A stretch of 64,000 nt of DNA from Deltaproteobacteria bacterium (GTDB lineage Bacteria; Desulfobacterota; Desulfobulbia; Desulfobulbales; JAGXFP01): positions 62,001-126,000 of the forward strand of contig JAGVGT010000024.1 of assembly GCA_020056965.1 (NCBI GenBank). Direction: 5' to 3'. The notes under the pieces are model-generated. The model did not search any database, was not told the origin of the DNA, and was given only the letters and a program-made list of their open reading frames with translations. Positions within the stretch are counted from its first letter, which is position 1. Each line of letters begins with the position of its first letter. Below, one piece after another: positions 46,840-57,018 of the stretch. Both the position numbers and the translations under genes were made by a program.

Positions 46840-48981
46840 TCAGTTTTTCCGCAGCGAAAGGGCGATCCTTTTGCGTGGCAGGTCTATTTCCAGCACCCGG
46901 ACCAGCACCGGCTGGCGAACCTTGACCACCTCTGAAGGCTCCCGGACAAAGCGATCGGCCAGTTGACTGATGTGAATCAGTCCGTCCTGATGGACGCCGA
47001 TATCGACAAAGGCCCCGAATTTGGTGACATTGGTGACCAGACCGGGTAGCCACATCCCCGGCTGCAGGTCGGTGAGGCTGTTAATCCCTTCGGTAAAGGC
47101 GAATTCGCTGAAGCTCGCCCGGGGGTCACGGCCCGGTTTGGCCAGCTCCGCGATAATATCGTTTAAGGTCGGCAAGCCCACCTGATCCGTCACATAGCGG
47201 CTGAGCTCAATGTCTGCTCTTTTCTCCGGCTGTTCGATCAAGTCGCTGACCCGGCACCGGCAATCCTTGGCCATCGTTTCGACGATCCGGTATTGCTCGG
47301 GATGGACCCCGCTGGCATCCAGGGGATTGGCCGCCTCCCTTACCCGTAAAAAACCGGCGCACTGCTCGAAAGCCTTCTCCCCCAGACGCGGGACCTTAAG
47401 TAACTGGGCTCGGCCCACAAAAGGGCCATGGTCTTGGCGGTATTTGATGATGTTTCTGGCCAGTCCCACGCTTAAGCCCGAGACATGGGCCAGCAGTTCG
47501 GCGCTGGCGCTGTTCAGCTCGACGCCGACCAGGTTTACGCAGCTGACCACGGTGTCGTCCAGGCTCTTTTGGAGGACAGCCTGGTTGACATCGTGCTGGT
47601 ATTGGCCGACCCCGATGACCTTGGGGTCCAGCTTGACTAGTTCGGCCAGCGGGTCCTGCAGGCGACGGCCGATGGAGACCGAGCCGCGCACGGTGAGGTC
47701 ATGGTCGGGGAATTCCGCCCGGGCCGTTTCCGAGGCAGAGTAGATCGAGGCGCCGCTTTCATCGACCATGGTTATGGTGATCTCCGGTGGCAGAGACAAG
47801 CCGCGGACAAAGGTTTCGGTCTCCCTACCGGCCGTGCCGTTGCCGATCCCGATGGCCTCGATCCGGTGCCGCCGGCAGAGTTCGTCGATGACCTTGCCGG
47901 CTTCCTGACCTTGAGCGCTGGAAAGGGTCGGATAGATGGTGGTGGTGTGGAGAAGCTGGCCCTGCTCGTCCAGGCAGACCAGTTTGGCGCCGGTCCGAAA
48001 GCCGGGGTCGAGGGCCATAACCCGTTTGCGCCCCAGGGGCGGGGCGAGCAGGAGTTCCCGTAAATTGTCGGCGAAAACCTTGATCGCTTCCCGGTCGGCC
48101 CGCTCCTTGAGATGGCCGCGCAGTTCGTTTTCCAGCGAGGGGGCCAGCAGCCGCTGGTAACTGTCGGCCGCGGCCAGCTTGACCTGCTGGGCGGCTGGGC
48201 TGCTGCCTTTGACAAATCTTCTCTGCAACAGCTCGATCCCCGCTTCCTCGGGGGGGCGCAGGGTCAGGGTCAGCGCCTTTTCGTTTTCCCCGCGCAGCAT
48301 GGCGAGCAGACGATGACTTGGCACCTTGGCGGCCGGTTCCCGCCAGTCGAAATAGTCCCGGAACTTCGCCCCGGTCTCCTGGTTTTTTTTGACCACCTTG
48401 GAATTGATCACACCCTTGGCACCAAAGAGATTACGCAACCCGGCCCGGGCCACGGGGTCTTCATTGAGCCATTCGGCGATGATGTCGCGGGCCCCGGCTA
48501 GGGCCTGCTCCGGGGTGGAGATCTCCTGCTCGGGATTGAGGAATTTTTCTGGTTCAAGCGGGGTGTGATCCTGCTTGATGATTGCTCGGGCCAGAGGCTC
48601 CAGCCCCTTTTCCCGGGCAATCATGCCTCGGGTCCGCCGCTTGGGACGGTGGGGTAAATAGAGATCCTCCAGGAGGGTCAGGCTGGGGGCAGCCAGAAGG
48701 GCCTGGTGCAGTTGGGGTTCCAGCAGGTCCCGTTCGCTCAAAGAGGTAATGATCGCTTGGCGCCGTTTATCGAGTTCGGCCAACTGCGTGAGCCGGTCGC
48801 GGATCACGGTGAGCTGAATTTCATCCAGCAGGCCAGTCACTTCTTTCCGGTAACGGGCAATAAACGGCACCGTGGCCCCGTCATTTAAGAGGGTTGCCAC
48901 GGCCGCCACCTGGCCGGTCTTGATTTGCAACTCGTGGGCGATGATTTCCTGGTGTTGAGTCATGCTGGCTTCTTTATTCAT
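46840..48981 (-). CDS. tex: Tex-family RNA-binding transcription accessory protein
   Basis: ALDPGFRTGAKLVCLD; YqgF-like and HhH motifs; C-terminal S1 domain PGLVTNVTKFGAFVDIGVHQDGLIHISQLAD. Confidence 0.96.
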   Translation of the reverse strand: MNKEASMTQHQEIIAHELQIKTGQVAAVATLLNDGATVPFIARYRKEVTGLLDEIQLTVIRDRLTQLAELDKRRQAIITSLSERDLLEPQLHQALLAAPSLTLLEDLYLPHRPKRRTRGMIAREKGLEPLARAIIKQDHTPLEPEKFLNPEQEISTPEQALAGARDIIAEWLNEDPVARAGLRNLFGAKGVINSKVVKKNQETGAKFRDYFDWREPAAKVPSHRLLAMLRGENEKALTLTLRPPEEAGIELLQRRFVKGSSPAAQQVKLAAADSYQRLLAPSLENELRGHLKERADREAIKVFADNLRELLLAPPLGRKRVMALDPGFRTGAKLVCLDEQGQLLHTTTIYPTLSSAQGQEAGKVIDELCRRHRIEAIGIGNGTAGRETETFVRGLSLPPEITITMVDESGASIYSASETARAEFPDHDLTVRGSVSIGRRLQDPLAELVKLDPKVIGVGQYQHDVNQAVLQKSLDDTVVSCVNLVGVELNSASAELLAHVSGLSVGLARNIIKYRQDHGPFVGRAQLLKVPRLGEKAFEQCAGFLRVREAANPLDASGVHPEQYRIVETMAKDCRCRVSDLIEQPEKRADIELSRYVTDQVGLPTLNDIIAELAKPGRDPRASFSEFAFTEGINSLTDLQPGMWLPGLVTNVTKFGAFVDIGVHQDGLIHISQLADRFVREPSEVVKVRQPVLVRVLEIDLPRKRIALSLRKN

Positions 48982-49140
48982 ATTTCTTCGGTAGCGCCAA
49001 CTGTTTTCGAAAACCGGCCTGTTTATTGCCGCCCGGTTTAATCAGGCGAGCATCTGTGTTTGCATTCCAGTTGGTGAAGTTGTATCGCTATCGGTGAGTG
49101 GAGAAGTTCGTGATTCGTATAAGAAAATTTGGTGAGGAAA

Positions 49141-49716
49141 ATGCTGAAAACTAAATACGGCCTGGGTTTGATCTTAGTCGTGCTGTTGCTCTTGCCGCCC
49201 AACCCGGCTTGGGCCGGATTATCCGAACTGGCCCACCCCGGGCGGACCGGGGCGGGGCTGACCTGGGGGCACAGCTATGATCCCAGCCCCACCTTCGCTT
49301 TCGCCCAGTTGACCGGAGTCCTGCAGTATGACTATGATCGGGTCTGGTTCCACCGCGCCCCGGAGCCGCTCTATTTCAAGTTGGAGGGTAGTCTGGGGCC
49401 GGCCTCTTACCAAAGCAACGAGCGGCTTCTGGCCTCAGTCAACATGTTGGCCCAATATTACCTGGCCCCGGCCGATGCCCTTCTTCGTCCATACATGGAG
49501 GCGGGCATCGGCCTGATCTACAGTGACTTCCAGGGTGAGGGGCAGGGGTTGCGGCTCAACTTCAACCCCCAGGCCGGTCTGGGCTGTGACTACCATATCC
49601 CGGCCGGAACCATCTATTTCGGCAACCTCCGACTCCACCATCTTTCCAACGGCGGTCTGCATCGCGATAATCGTGGCGTCAACTCGTTGCTGCTGCAGAT
49701 CGGCCGCTACTTTTGA
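49141..49716 (+). CDS. PagL-like acyloxyacyl hydrolase (lipid A 3-O-deacylase family)
   Basis: Signal peptide; short beta-barrel; C-terminal LRLHHLSNGGLHRDNRGVNSLLLQIGRYF matches the PagL His/Ser region. Confidence 0.85.
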   Translation: MLKTKYGLGLILVVLLLLPPNPAWAGLSELAHPGRTGAGLTWGHSYDPSPTFAFAQLTGVLQYDYDRVWFHRAPEPLYFKLEGSLGPASYQSNERLLASVNMLAQYYLAPADALLRPYMEAGIGLIYSDFQGEGQGLRLNFNPQAGLGCDYHIPAGTIYFGNLRLHHLSNGGLHRDNRGVNSLLLQIGRYF

Positions 49717-49871
49717 GGTTCGCTCGTTCTGCCATTCGCTAAATCATCCCGGAAAATATTTCACTTCACCGTCGGCCCGGGACGATGATACTATCACGGT
49801 TACTTGCCTGCGTACTTGGCGGGTTCACTAAGAACCGCCTTAAACATTAATCAAAAAACAGGGTGAATGTG

Positions 49872-50306
49872 ATGAAAGGATCTAGACTGCTGTTAATCTG
49901 TGGTTGTCTGCTGGTGCTGTTTGCCGGCTTTGCCGCCAAACAGTCCCTGGCCGCTGCCGAGGCCCGCCAGGATGTGCTTTACACCTGCGCCTGCGGTGAC
50001 CAGTGCAAATGCAATTCGGTCAGCACCGCCCCCGGCGACTGTAAATGCGGCAAACCCATGAAGTGGGGCCATGTTCTGAAGAGTGAGGGTAATGAGGTCC
50101 TCCTTTGCCAATGCGATGAGGGTTGCACCTGTAGCCTGGATTCCAAGGATTCGACCAAGTGCGGTTGCGGTAAGACGGTCAAACGGGTCAATCTGGCCGG
50201 GAAAGGTATCTATTTTTGTAACTGCGGCGGCTCCTGTATGTGCAACACGGTTTCCTCCGAGCCCGGCAAGTGCAAGTGCGGTATGGATCTGAAAAAAGTC
50301 GATTAA
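49872..50306 (+). CDS. Exported Cys-rich triple-repeat (metallothionein-like) protein
   Basis: Signal peptide; three exact CxCx3CxCx9CxCG units (18 Cys after the signal). Confidence 0.85.
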   Translation: MKGSRLLLICGCLLVLFAGFAAKQSLAAAEARQDVLYTCACGDQCKCNSVSTAPGDCKCGKPMKWGHVLKSEGNEVLLCQCDEGCTCSLDSKDSTKCGCGKTVKRVNLAGKGIYFCNCGGSCMCNTVSSEPGKCKCGMDLKKVD

Positions 50307-50327
50307 ACAGTCAAATCCATAGTTGGT

Positions 50328-50362
50328 AACGGGCAGGGCAATCTCCGGATTCCCTGCCCGTT
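50328..50362 (+). terminator. Hairpin downstream of the Cys-rich gene
   Basis: aacgggcaggg / ccctgcccgtt 11-bp perfect arms; weak T tract. Confidence 0.6.
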
Positions 50363-50384
50363 CCTTTATAGACGGAAATTCGGC

Positions 50385-50975
50385 ATGGAAACGATCGAGG
50401 CCCAAGTCAGACGGTTGGTGGCCGAGGCGATTGCGGTGGTGGATTACGACCCCCGGTGGCCGGCGAGCTTTGCCGCCGAAAGGGACCGTCTGCGCGCCTG
50501 TCTGCCGGGGGAACTGCTCGGGCGAATCGAACATTTCGGCAGTACCGCCGTGCCGGGGCTGGCCGCCAAACCGATCATCGACCTGCTGATTGAAGTGAGC
50601 TCGCTGGCTGAAACCAAAAGGAGGATCGTGCCGCTCCTCGTCGGTCAGGGCTATGAATATCTCTGGCGACCCAGCTGGGGCAATGACGTGCCGCCCTTCT
50701 ACGCCTGGTTCATCAGACGCGACCAGACCGGGCAACGCACCCACCACCTGCACATGATCGAAAAAGACTTTGCCCACTGGGACCGGCTGGGCTTCCGGGA
50801 CTATCTGATCAACCATCCCGACCAGGCTGCGGAATATGGCGCATTAAAGCGGCGGCTGGCTGCGGAACATCCCCATGACCGGGTGGCCTATACCGAGGGA
50901 AAAGGTTCATTCATCGCGGGGATCATGGCCGTGGTTGAAAGGGAGCAACGGTTGATCAGAATGCTACCTGGATAA
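50385..50975 (+). CDS. GrpB (UPF0157) family protein
   Basis: VDYDPRWPASFAAERDRLRACL...IEHFGSTAVPGLAAKPIIDLLIEV. Confidence 0.95.
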   Translation: METIEAQVRRLVAEAIAVVDYDPRWPASFAAERDRLRACLPGELLGRIEHFGSTAVPGLAAKPIIDLLIEVSSLAETKRRIVPLLVGQGYEYLWRPSWGNDVPPFYAWFIRRDQTGQRTHHLHMIEKDFAHWDRLGFRDYLINHPDQAAEYGALKRRLAAEHPHDRVAYTEGKGSFIAGIMAVVEREQRLIRMLPG

Positions 50976-51027
50976 GGATGGACGGCCGGTTTGGATATGA
51001 GTTGGCCAACCGGCAGAGCAGCCGGCT

Positions 51028-51627
51028 TTAGAGGTAAGCAATGATGTAACCACATCCGGCGTGGGGGCACTGCCAGTACTTGCCGGTCTCATACGGCCCC
51101 TTCATCTTTACTTCCAACCGCATGGTGGCGCCGCATTTGGCGCAGGTTGGCGGCCCACCGGCCCCGGCCGGCCTGACTGATCGGGTTGACTCTTCGGCGG
51201 ACTTGGCTGCCCCTCCGGGTGTCAGGGCTTCGCGGATCAGTTGGCGGCCGCTTTCGGGCAGATTGCTGATCAGTTCGACAAACTTGGCCCCGTCGATGAG
51301 ATTTATTTTGTTGGCGACGGCAAACTCGCGGACACCCCAACCGATGGTCCCAACGGTCATCAGATAGCCACTGGCCAGACCCAGCTTAGCCATCGAATTC
51401 TTGACCTGAGTAAGCTGGATCACATCGACCCTGGCCCCTGCTATCGCGCACTGGAGCAGGGCAAAGGGGGCATTGTTGGCCTTTCCGTAAAGCACGATGA
51501 CATCACCAATTCCCGGCATGGAGCCGGTGCCGGTGGATTTGGCCGCGAAACCCATTTGGTCGAAAAGGGCCCGGCAAGCCTTTTCAAGAGTTGGCAGATC
51601 AAGTCGTTCCAGTAAGGCGATATCCAC
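51028..51627 (-). CDS. Mrr-like restriction endonuclease-fold protein with topoisomerase-type zinc ribbon
   Basis: LEKACRALFDQMGFAAKSTGTG...LLQC; C-terminal CAKCGATMRLEVKMKGPYETGKYWQCPHAGCGYIIAY. Confidence 0.75.
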   Translation of the reverse strand: MDIALLERLDLPTLEKACRALFDQMGFAAKSTGTGSMPGIGDVIVLYGKANNAPFALLQCAIAGARVDVIQLTQVKNSMAKLGLASGYLMTVGTIGWGVREFAVANKINLIDGAKFVELISNLPESGRQLIREALTPGGAAKSAEESTRSVRPAGAGGPPTCAKCGATMRLEVKMKGPYETGKYWQCPHAGCGYIIAYL

Positions 51628-51826
51628 TTCTACCTCATAATTTAAAAATCAGACCAGATGTCCCTGAGCCGCTTTTTTATACCAAGATAGAACCGGGCCG
51701 AGCAAGCTATATAAGCAAACCAAGTCCGGTCCACCTGGGAATTCCGGCAAATGTCTTACCCGCAGAGTCCACGACCACAAGGGCGACGAAAGACAACCGG
51801 GAACCTGGCACTTTTCCTGTTTTCAG

Positions 51827-53323
51827 TTACTTCCACCCTAAGACCAGTTCCACCAGTGTCCTTACCCCCACCCCGGAAGGCCCCTTGGGAACATAAGATT
51901 TCTTGGTGAAATCCCAGGCCGTGCCGGCAATGTCCAGATGTGCCCAAGGGGTCTTGTCGACAAACTCTTCGAGGAAACAGGCCGCCGTGATGGTCCCGGC
52001 GGCCCGGTCCGACCCGACGTTCTTCAGGTCGGCCACCTCGGACTTTAGCTGTTTACGATACTCCTTGCCCATGGGCAGGCGCCAGAGCGGTTCGCCGCAG
52101 CGCTCACCGATGGCCAGCAGCTTTTCGGCCAGGGCATGGTCGTTACTCAGCAGGCCGGTACGATGGTGACCAAGGGCAATAATTACCGCCCCGGTGAGGG
52201 TGGCGATATCGATAACGGCCGTCGGCTGGTAATGCTTGACCCCATACGCCAGGGCATCGGCCAGGATCAGCCGGCCTTCCGCGTCGGTATTGACCACCTC
52301 AACATTTTTGCCGTTGAACTGGCTGATGATGTCGCCCGGCTTCAGGGCCGCCGACCCACCCATATTCTCGGCGGCCGGCACCAGCCCAATCACATTTATT
52401 CCGGCCGGTTTCAACTGGGCCACCGCCTGCATGGCCGCCAGCACCGCCGCTCCGCCGCACATGTCGAATTTCATGTCCTGCATGCCGGCCCCCGGTTTGA
52501 GCGAAACGCCGCCGGAATCGAAAGTCAGCCCCTTGCCGACCAGCAGCAGGGTGGGGGACTTAGTGGTTCCCCCTCGGTATTCCAGGATCACCAGGGCCGG
52601 GGGCTGGACCGAACCCTGGCCAACGCCGACGATGCCACCCATGCCCATCTTTTTCATGGCGGTCTTGTCAAAGACCTTGCAGGTCAAGGCATATTTTCCG
52701 GCCAGATCCCGGCCGGCCTTGACAAAATGGGCCGGGGTCCAATGGTTGCCGGGTTCGTTGGCCATATCCCGGGCGGAATTTACCGCCAGCCCCAGCACCA
52801 GCCCCTGTCTGACCGCCTCATCGATGGCGCGGTCCTCGGCGGCATGAATGACGATACCCTTGAGGGAGTCGTCTTTTTCCTCCGGCTCGAAATCCTTGCG
52901 GTATTTATCGAAGCGGTAGGAGCCCAACACCAGTCCTTCGGCCAGGGCTCGGGCCAGTTCGACTCGCGACAGGCCGCCAAACGGATCGGGCAGGGCGACC
53001 TTCAAGGTCCGGGCCTTGGTAGCCAGGGCGGCGGAAACCGCCAACCCGCCAGCCTCGCGAAACAACTCCGTAGATGGCTTATCCTTACCCAGACCGATCA
53101 CGATGACCCGCTCCGGTGCCTTGCCGACCTTAGGCGATTCTCGATAATAGATCAGGTTTTTGCCGGCCTGACCCCGGAAATCGCCCAGCTTTCGGGCCTT
53201 TTCCAGATAGTCCGCCACCGCCTGGTCCGGACAGATCGGGGCCTGTTTCGCTCTTTCCCTGACAAAATAAACAACCGTATCTCCGTCCCCGTCAAGCAGG
53301 GGACGATAGCTGACTTTGAGCAT
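51827..53323 (-). CDS. pepA: Leucyl aminopeptidase (M17)
   Basis: VGKGLTFDSGGVSLKPGAGMQDMKFDMCGGAAV, NTDAEGRLILADAL: M17 signature. Confidence 0.97.
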   Translation of the reverse strand: MLKVSYRPLLDGDGDTVVYFVRERAKQAPICPDQAVADYLEKARKLGDFRGQAGKNLIYYRESPKVGKAPERVIVIGLGKDKPSTELFREAGGLAVSAALATKARTLKVALPDPFGGLSRVELARALAEGLVLGSYRFDKYRKDFEPEEKDDSLKGIVIHAAEDRAIDEAVRQGLVLGLAVNSARDMANEPGNHWTPAHFVKAGRDLAGKYALTCKVFDKTAMKKMGMGGIVGVGQGSVQPPALVILEYRGGTTKSPTLLLVGKGLTFDSGGVSLKPGAGMQDMKFDMCGGAAVLAAMQAVAQLKPAGINVIGLVPAAENMGGSAALKPGDIISQFNGKNVEVVNTDAEGRLILADALAYGVKHYQPTAVIDIATLTGAVIIALGHHRTGLLSNDHALAEKLLAIGERCGEPLWRLPMGKEYRKQLKSEVADLKNVGSDRAAGTITAACFLEEFVDKTPWAHLDIAGTAWDFTKKSYVPKGPSGVGVRTLVELVLGWK

Positions 53324-53482
53324 GAACTTCTCCGTATGCAAGTTTTAAGGGCCACCCGACAAAGCCACGGCCGGCCGAGTCAGGAGTTACAAGCAATAAT
53401 GACTGCCATATGATTACACATTCTGTATAGTATTTCCCAATACTTATCCAATGATTATCAATAACTCTCATGGAGGTTTGCT

Positions 53483-54529
53483 TTGCTCCTGCAACTTTGT
53501 CTGACGGTGGCCATCGCCATTTCAATCGCCGCTGTCTTCTCACTTCTTGAGGCCGCCCTCTATTCGTTGCCCAACTCCCATATCGCCGTCATGCAGAAGG
53601 AAGGTCATGCCGCCGGTCACATCCTGCAGCGCCTGAAGGGGAATATCTCCCGGCCGATCACCGCTGTCCTCACCCTTAATACCGTGGCCAACATCATGGG
53701 TGCGGCGATGGCCGGAGCCATCGCCGCCGATCTCTTCGGAGAGCACAGCCTGGGCTGGTTCTCGGCCGGCTTCACCATGATTACTTTGGTTTGCTCGGAG
53801 ATCATCCCCAAGACCATCGGGGTGGCCTACTGTCGCGAATTGGCCCCCTGGATCGCCTTGCCCCTGCAAATCCTGGTTACAGCACTTAGCCCCGTCATCT
53901 GGCTTTTCCAGATGATCACCCGCCTTTTACCCACCCCCTCCAACCAGAACCAGGCCTACGCCGAGGAGGTGCGGGCCATAGCCTCAATGGGGCTTAGCTC
54001 CGGCAGCATCGACCCCCAGGAGGAGAAGGTCATCGGCAATATCCTGGAACTCAAAAAAAAGGATGTCATCGACGTCATGACTCCCCGCACCGTCACCTTT
54101 ACCCTGCCCGGCAACCTGACCATCAGTCAAGCCAAGGAATACCGGGAAGACTGGAACCGCCACAGCCGGGTGCCGGTTTATGACCGGACCCCCGACGAAA
54201 TCACCGGCATCGTCCTGCGCAAGGACCTGCTGCTTTACGGCACCGAAGGCAGCGATGCCGACCTCGCCAAACTGGCCGGGCCGGTACACTTCGTTCCGGA
54301 GACCGCACCCTTAAGCCGGGTGCTATTGGATTTCTTCGAGAAGCGCCAGCATCTCTTCGTGGTGGTGGACGAGTATGGCAGCTTCACCGGGGTGATCAGC
54401 CTGGAGGACGTGATCGAGGAGATCGTCGGCCAGGAGATCATGGACGAGTCGGACCAGACCCGCGATATGCGCGCCCTGGCTAAGAGCCGCCGCAAGGAGC
54501 GGGTGGGCAGGGCGAAACCGCCGGGTTGA
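53483..54529 (+). CDS. CNNM/CorC-type (DUF21 plus CBS) membrane protein
   Basis: DUF21-like TM region; VMTPRTVTFTL; CBS pair with FVVVDEYGSFTGVISLEDVIEEIVGQEIMDE. Confidence 0.93.
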   Translation: MLLQLCLTVAIAISIAAVFSLLEAALYSLPNSHIAVMQKEGHAAGHILQRLKGNISRPITAVLTLNTVANIMGAAMAGAIAADLFGEHSLGWFSAGFTMITLVCSEIIPKTIGVAYCRELAPWIALPLQILVTALSPVIWLFQMITRLLPTPSNQNQAYAEEVRAIASMGLSSGSIDPQEEKVIGNILELKKKDVIDVMTPRTVTFTLPGNLTISQAKEYREDWNRHSRVPVYDRTPDEITGIVLRKDLLLYGTEGSDADLAKLAGPVHFVPETAPLSRVLLDFFEKRQHLFVVVDEYGSFTGVISLEDVIEEIVGQEIMDESDQTRDMRALAKSRRKERVGRAKPPG

Positions 54530-55888
54530 TCAGAAGATTACGGCCAGATAGGTCAGCAGCAGGGTGACGATCAAGAGGTTGATGCCGATAAAGTTCTTGA
54601 GTTTGACGATGCCCTCGAAGTCTTCCAGGCACAGGCGCCAGAGGATATAGGCGCCGGCGATGGCCCCGTTCAGCATGAAGAAGGCCGAGAGAATCTGCAC
54701 CGGAAAATCGGGGATGGTGAAGGAGAGGTGGTTCAGCCAGGAGAGTCCGAACTGGCGACCAAAAGTGGGCAGAAAGTTGCCGATGCCGGCGGCAAAGCCG
54801 GACATCCGGTAAACCAGCTCGCCGGTGAAGGCCATGGGAATCAGGATTGGCACCAGCGGTGAGAACCGGCCGAACATGGGATCCTCGTTGATCCCGAAGA
54901 GGCGGGACCCGAATTTGATCATGGCCAGAATCACCAGGAAACCGGCCACCAGCAAGAGGCTGAAGGAGGCGGTGTCCGGCAGTCCCAGCCACGACTCAAA
55001 AAGCTTGTAAGGTTCCTTGTAGCGAAAAAAACGGGCCAGCTGCGAGCCGATCAGGAAGGGGACGATGTAAGTGCAGGTGATATAGCGGCCCTTGTTGCGG
55101 ATCAACTCCGAGTAAGGGTTGCGCAGGAGCAGTTGGGGCGAATCGAGCCGGCAGAGGGGCAGGCAGTGGCCGCAGACCAGGCAGTGCAGATTGTTTTGGA
55201 CGCTGTAGGCCCCGAGATATACCGGGCAACCCCGTTTTTCGCCGGTGCCCTTCTTGCACGCGAAGTTGTCGCAGACCCGGCATTTTTCATGGTCGGGCCG
55301 GAACTCGATGATCGACAGGGTGGCCGCTGCCCCGCTGATCCGCCCCAGGGGGCAGAGATGGCGGCACCAGGCCTGGCCGGGGAAGAGCACCGCCAGTAAC
55401 GCCGAACCGGCGACGATGGTCAGGACCAGCAATGAGGTGCCGACCGGCGAGCGGTCGAGCCCGGCCACCACCTCGATCCAGATGATCAGGGCCAGCAGGA
55501 TTACCGAGGTATACACGCCGTATTTCTGAAGAAACTTGGGCACCGGCAGATTAAGGGTCAACCCCCGGCGCTGCAGGAAGACCCCGAGGCCGGGAAAAGG
55601 GCAGATTCCGCACCACATGCGGCCCACGAAGAACCAGCTTAAAACGATGGCCGGCCAGAGCAAGCCCCAGGTCAGAAAGACCGCGATATTGCGGGTCGGG
55701 TCGCGGGGGCCGAACAGGCCGGAGATCACTACCAGGAAGAACAGTACGTCACCGCCGGTCCGCAGATAGGCGTAATGGTGGCGGGCGGCCAGGAAGCGGC
55801 GCACCCCCGGAAAGATCCGGAACAGGTCGAGCCGCTCCGCCTCCGCCGACGAGATCAGGCTCTTAATGGCCCTGGTCCACCAGAGCAC
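54530..55888 (-). CDS. NapH-like membrane 4Fe-4S protein
   Basis: WCGICPFPGLGVFLQ, WCRHLCPLGRISGAAA and Fe-S region CRVCDNFACKKGTGEKRGCPVYLGAYSVQNNLHCLVCGHCLPLC; multiple TM helices. Confidence 0.88.
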   Translation of the reverse strand: MLWWTRAIKSLISSAEAERLDLFRIFPGVRRFLAARHHYAYLRTGGDVLFFLVVISGLFGPRDPTRNIAVFLTWGLLWPAIVLSWFFVGRMWCGICPFPGLGVFLQRRGLTLNLPVPKFLQKYGVYTSVILLALIIWIEVVAGLDRSPVGTSLLVLTIVAGSALLAVLFPGQAWCRHLCPLGRISGAAATLSIIEFRPDHEKCRVCDNFACKKGTGEKRGCPVYLGAYSVQNNLHCLVCGHCLPLCRLDSPQLLLRNPYSELIRNKGRYITCTYIVPFLIGSQLARFFRYKEPYKLFESWLGLPDTASFSLLLVAGFLVILAMIKFGSRLFGINEDPMFGRFSPLVPILIPMAFTGELVYRMSGFAAGIGNFLPTFGRQFGLSWLNHLSFTIPDFPVQILSAFFMLNGAIAGAYILWRLCLEDFEGIVKLKNFIGINLLIVTLLLTYLAVIF

Positions 55889-57018
55889 TAGCCGAGATCC
55901 TCAAGGGTGATGGTAATTTCCAAGGGGGCCTCGTCGCGCATGATGATCAAGATCACTTTGGTGCCCACCTTGAATTTTTCCAGCTCGCGCCGCAATTGAT
56001 CGTAGTCGTCAACCTTCTGCCCGTTCACCCCGACAATGATATCGCCGGGCACCACCTCGCGCCCTTCCTGCCGGGTGCCCCGCAAACCCGCCTTTTCGGC
56101 GGCACTGCCGGGCTGGACCCCGACGATCAATATCCCTTTAATGCCCAACTGCGCGGCGATCGTGGGGGCGGCCAAGGTCACCCCCAGTCCGGGCCGACTG
56201 AGCTTGCCGTGGCGGATCAGTTCCGGCGCCACCCGGTTGATTTCGGCCACCGGGACCGCGAAACCGATCCCTGAACTGGCCCCGGAAGGGCTGTAGATGG
56301 CGGTATTGATGCCGATCAGGCGGCCCGAGCTGTCCAGCAGCGGCCCTCCGGAGTTGCCGGGGTTGATCGCCGCGTCGGTCTGGATTACCCCCTGGATGGT
56401 GCGGCCGGTGGCGGCCTTGATCTCGCGGCCCAAGGCGCTGACAATCCCCGAGGTAATGGTGTGGTCAAGCCCGAAAGGGTTGCCGATGGCGAAGACCTTC
56501 TGGCCGACCTGCAACGACTCGGAATCACCGACCATGATCGGGCTGAGGAGTTTGGCCGGGGCCTCGATCTGCAACACGGCCAGGTCCTTGTCGGGTGCGG
56601 CCCCCACCAACCTGGCCTTCCAGACCGAGTTGTCACCCAAAGTCACCTCGACCCGGCTGGCGTCCTCGATGACATGGAAATTGGTGACCACCCGCCCTTG
56701 TTTGTCCCAGATAAAGCCGCTGCCGGTGCCGCGGGGAATCTCATAGGCATTGAGGCTGAAGAGGCCCCGCCGTAACTCGATGCTGCTGATGTAAACCACC
56801 GAAGGCGAGGCGGACTTGAACAGGGCAATGGTATTGCGCTCGTCGGCCGCCAGATCGCCACGGGGGGTCACGGCGCGGGATTGGGCATCGGGGTCGGTGA
56901 CTGGATTGACCGCCTTTTCGGAGCGGTAATAGAGAAACCAGGCGACCAGAAAGATCAGCGCCAGAAAGAGAAATGGTGAGAACTTGCTGCGAAAGCTGGG
57001 GGATTCCTGACCGTGCAT
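55888..57018 (-). CDS. HtrA/Deg-type serine protease with PDZ domain
   Basis: N-terminal TM anchor; GTGSGFIWDKQGRVVTNFHVI, DLAVLQI, TDAAINPGNSGGPLLDSSG; C-terminal PDZ. Confidence 0.95.
   Translation of the reverse strand: MHGQESPSFRSKFSPFLFLALIFLVAWFLYYRSEKAVNPVTDPDAQSRAVTPRGDLAADERNTIALFKSASPSVVYISSIELRRGLFSLNAYEIPRGTGSGFIWDKQGRVVTNFHVIEDASRVEVTLGDNSVWKARLVGAAPDKDLAVLQIEAPAKLLSPIMVGDSESLQVGQKVFAIGNPFGLDHTITSGIVSALGREIKAATGRTIQGVIQTDAAINPGNSGGPLLDSSGRLIGINTAIYSPSGASSGIGFAVPVAEINRVAPELIRHGKLSRPGLGVTLAAPTIAAQLGIKGILIVGVQPGSAAEKAGLRGTRQEGREVVPGDIIVGVNGQKVDDYDQLRRELEKFKVGTKVILIIMRDEAPLEITITLEDLG

Noticed and set aside
52136-53413. 425-aa + strand ORF opposite pepA
   Set aside because: Antisense shadow of leucyl aminopeptidase.
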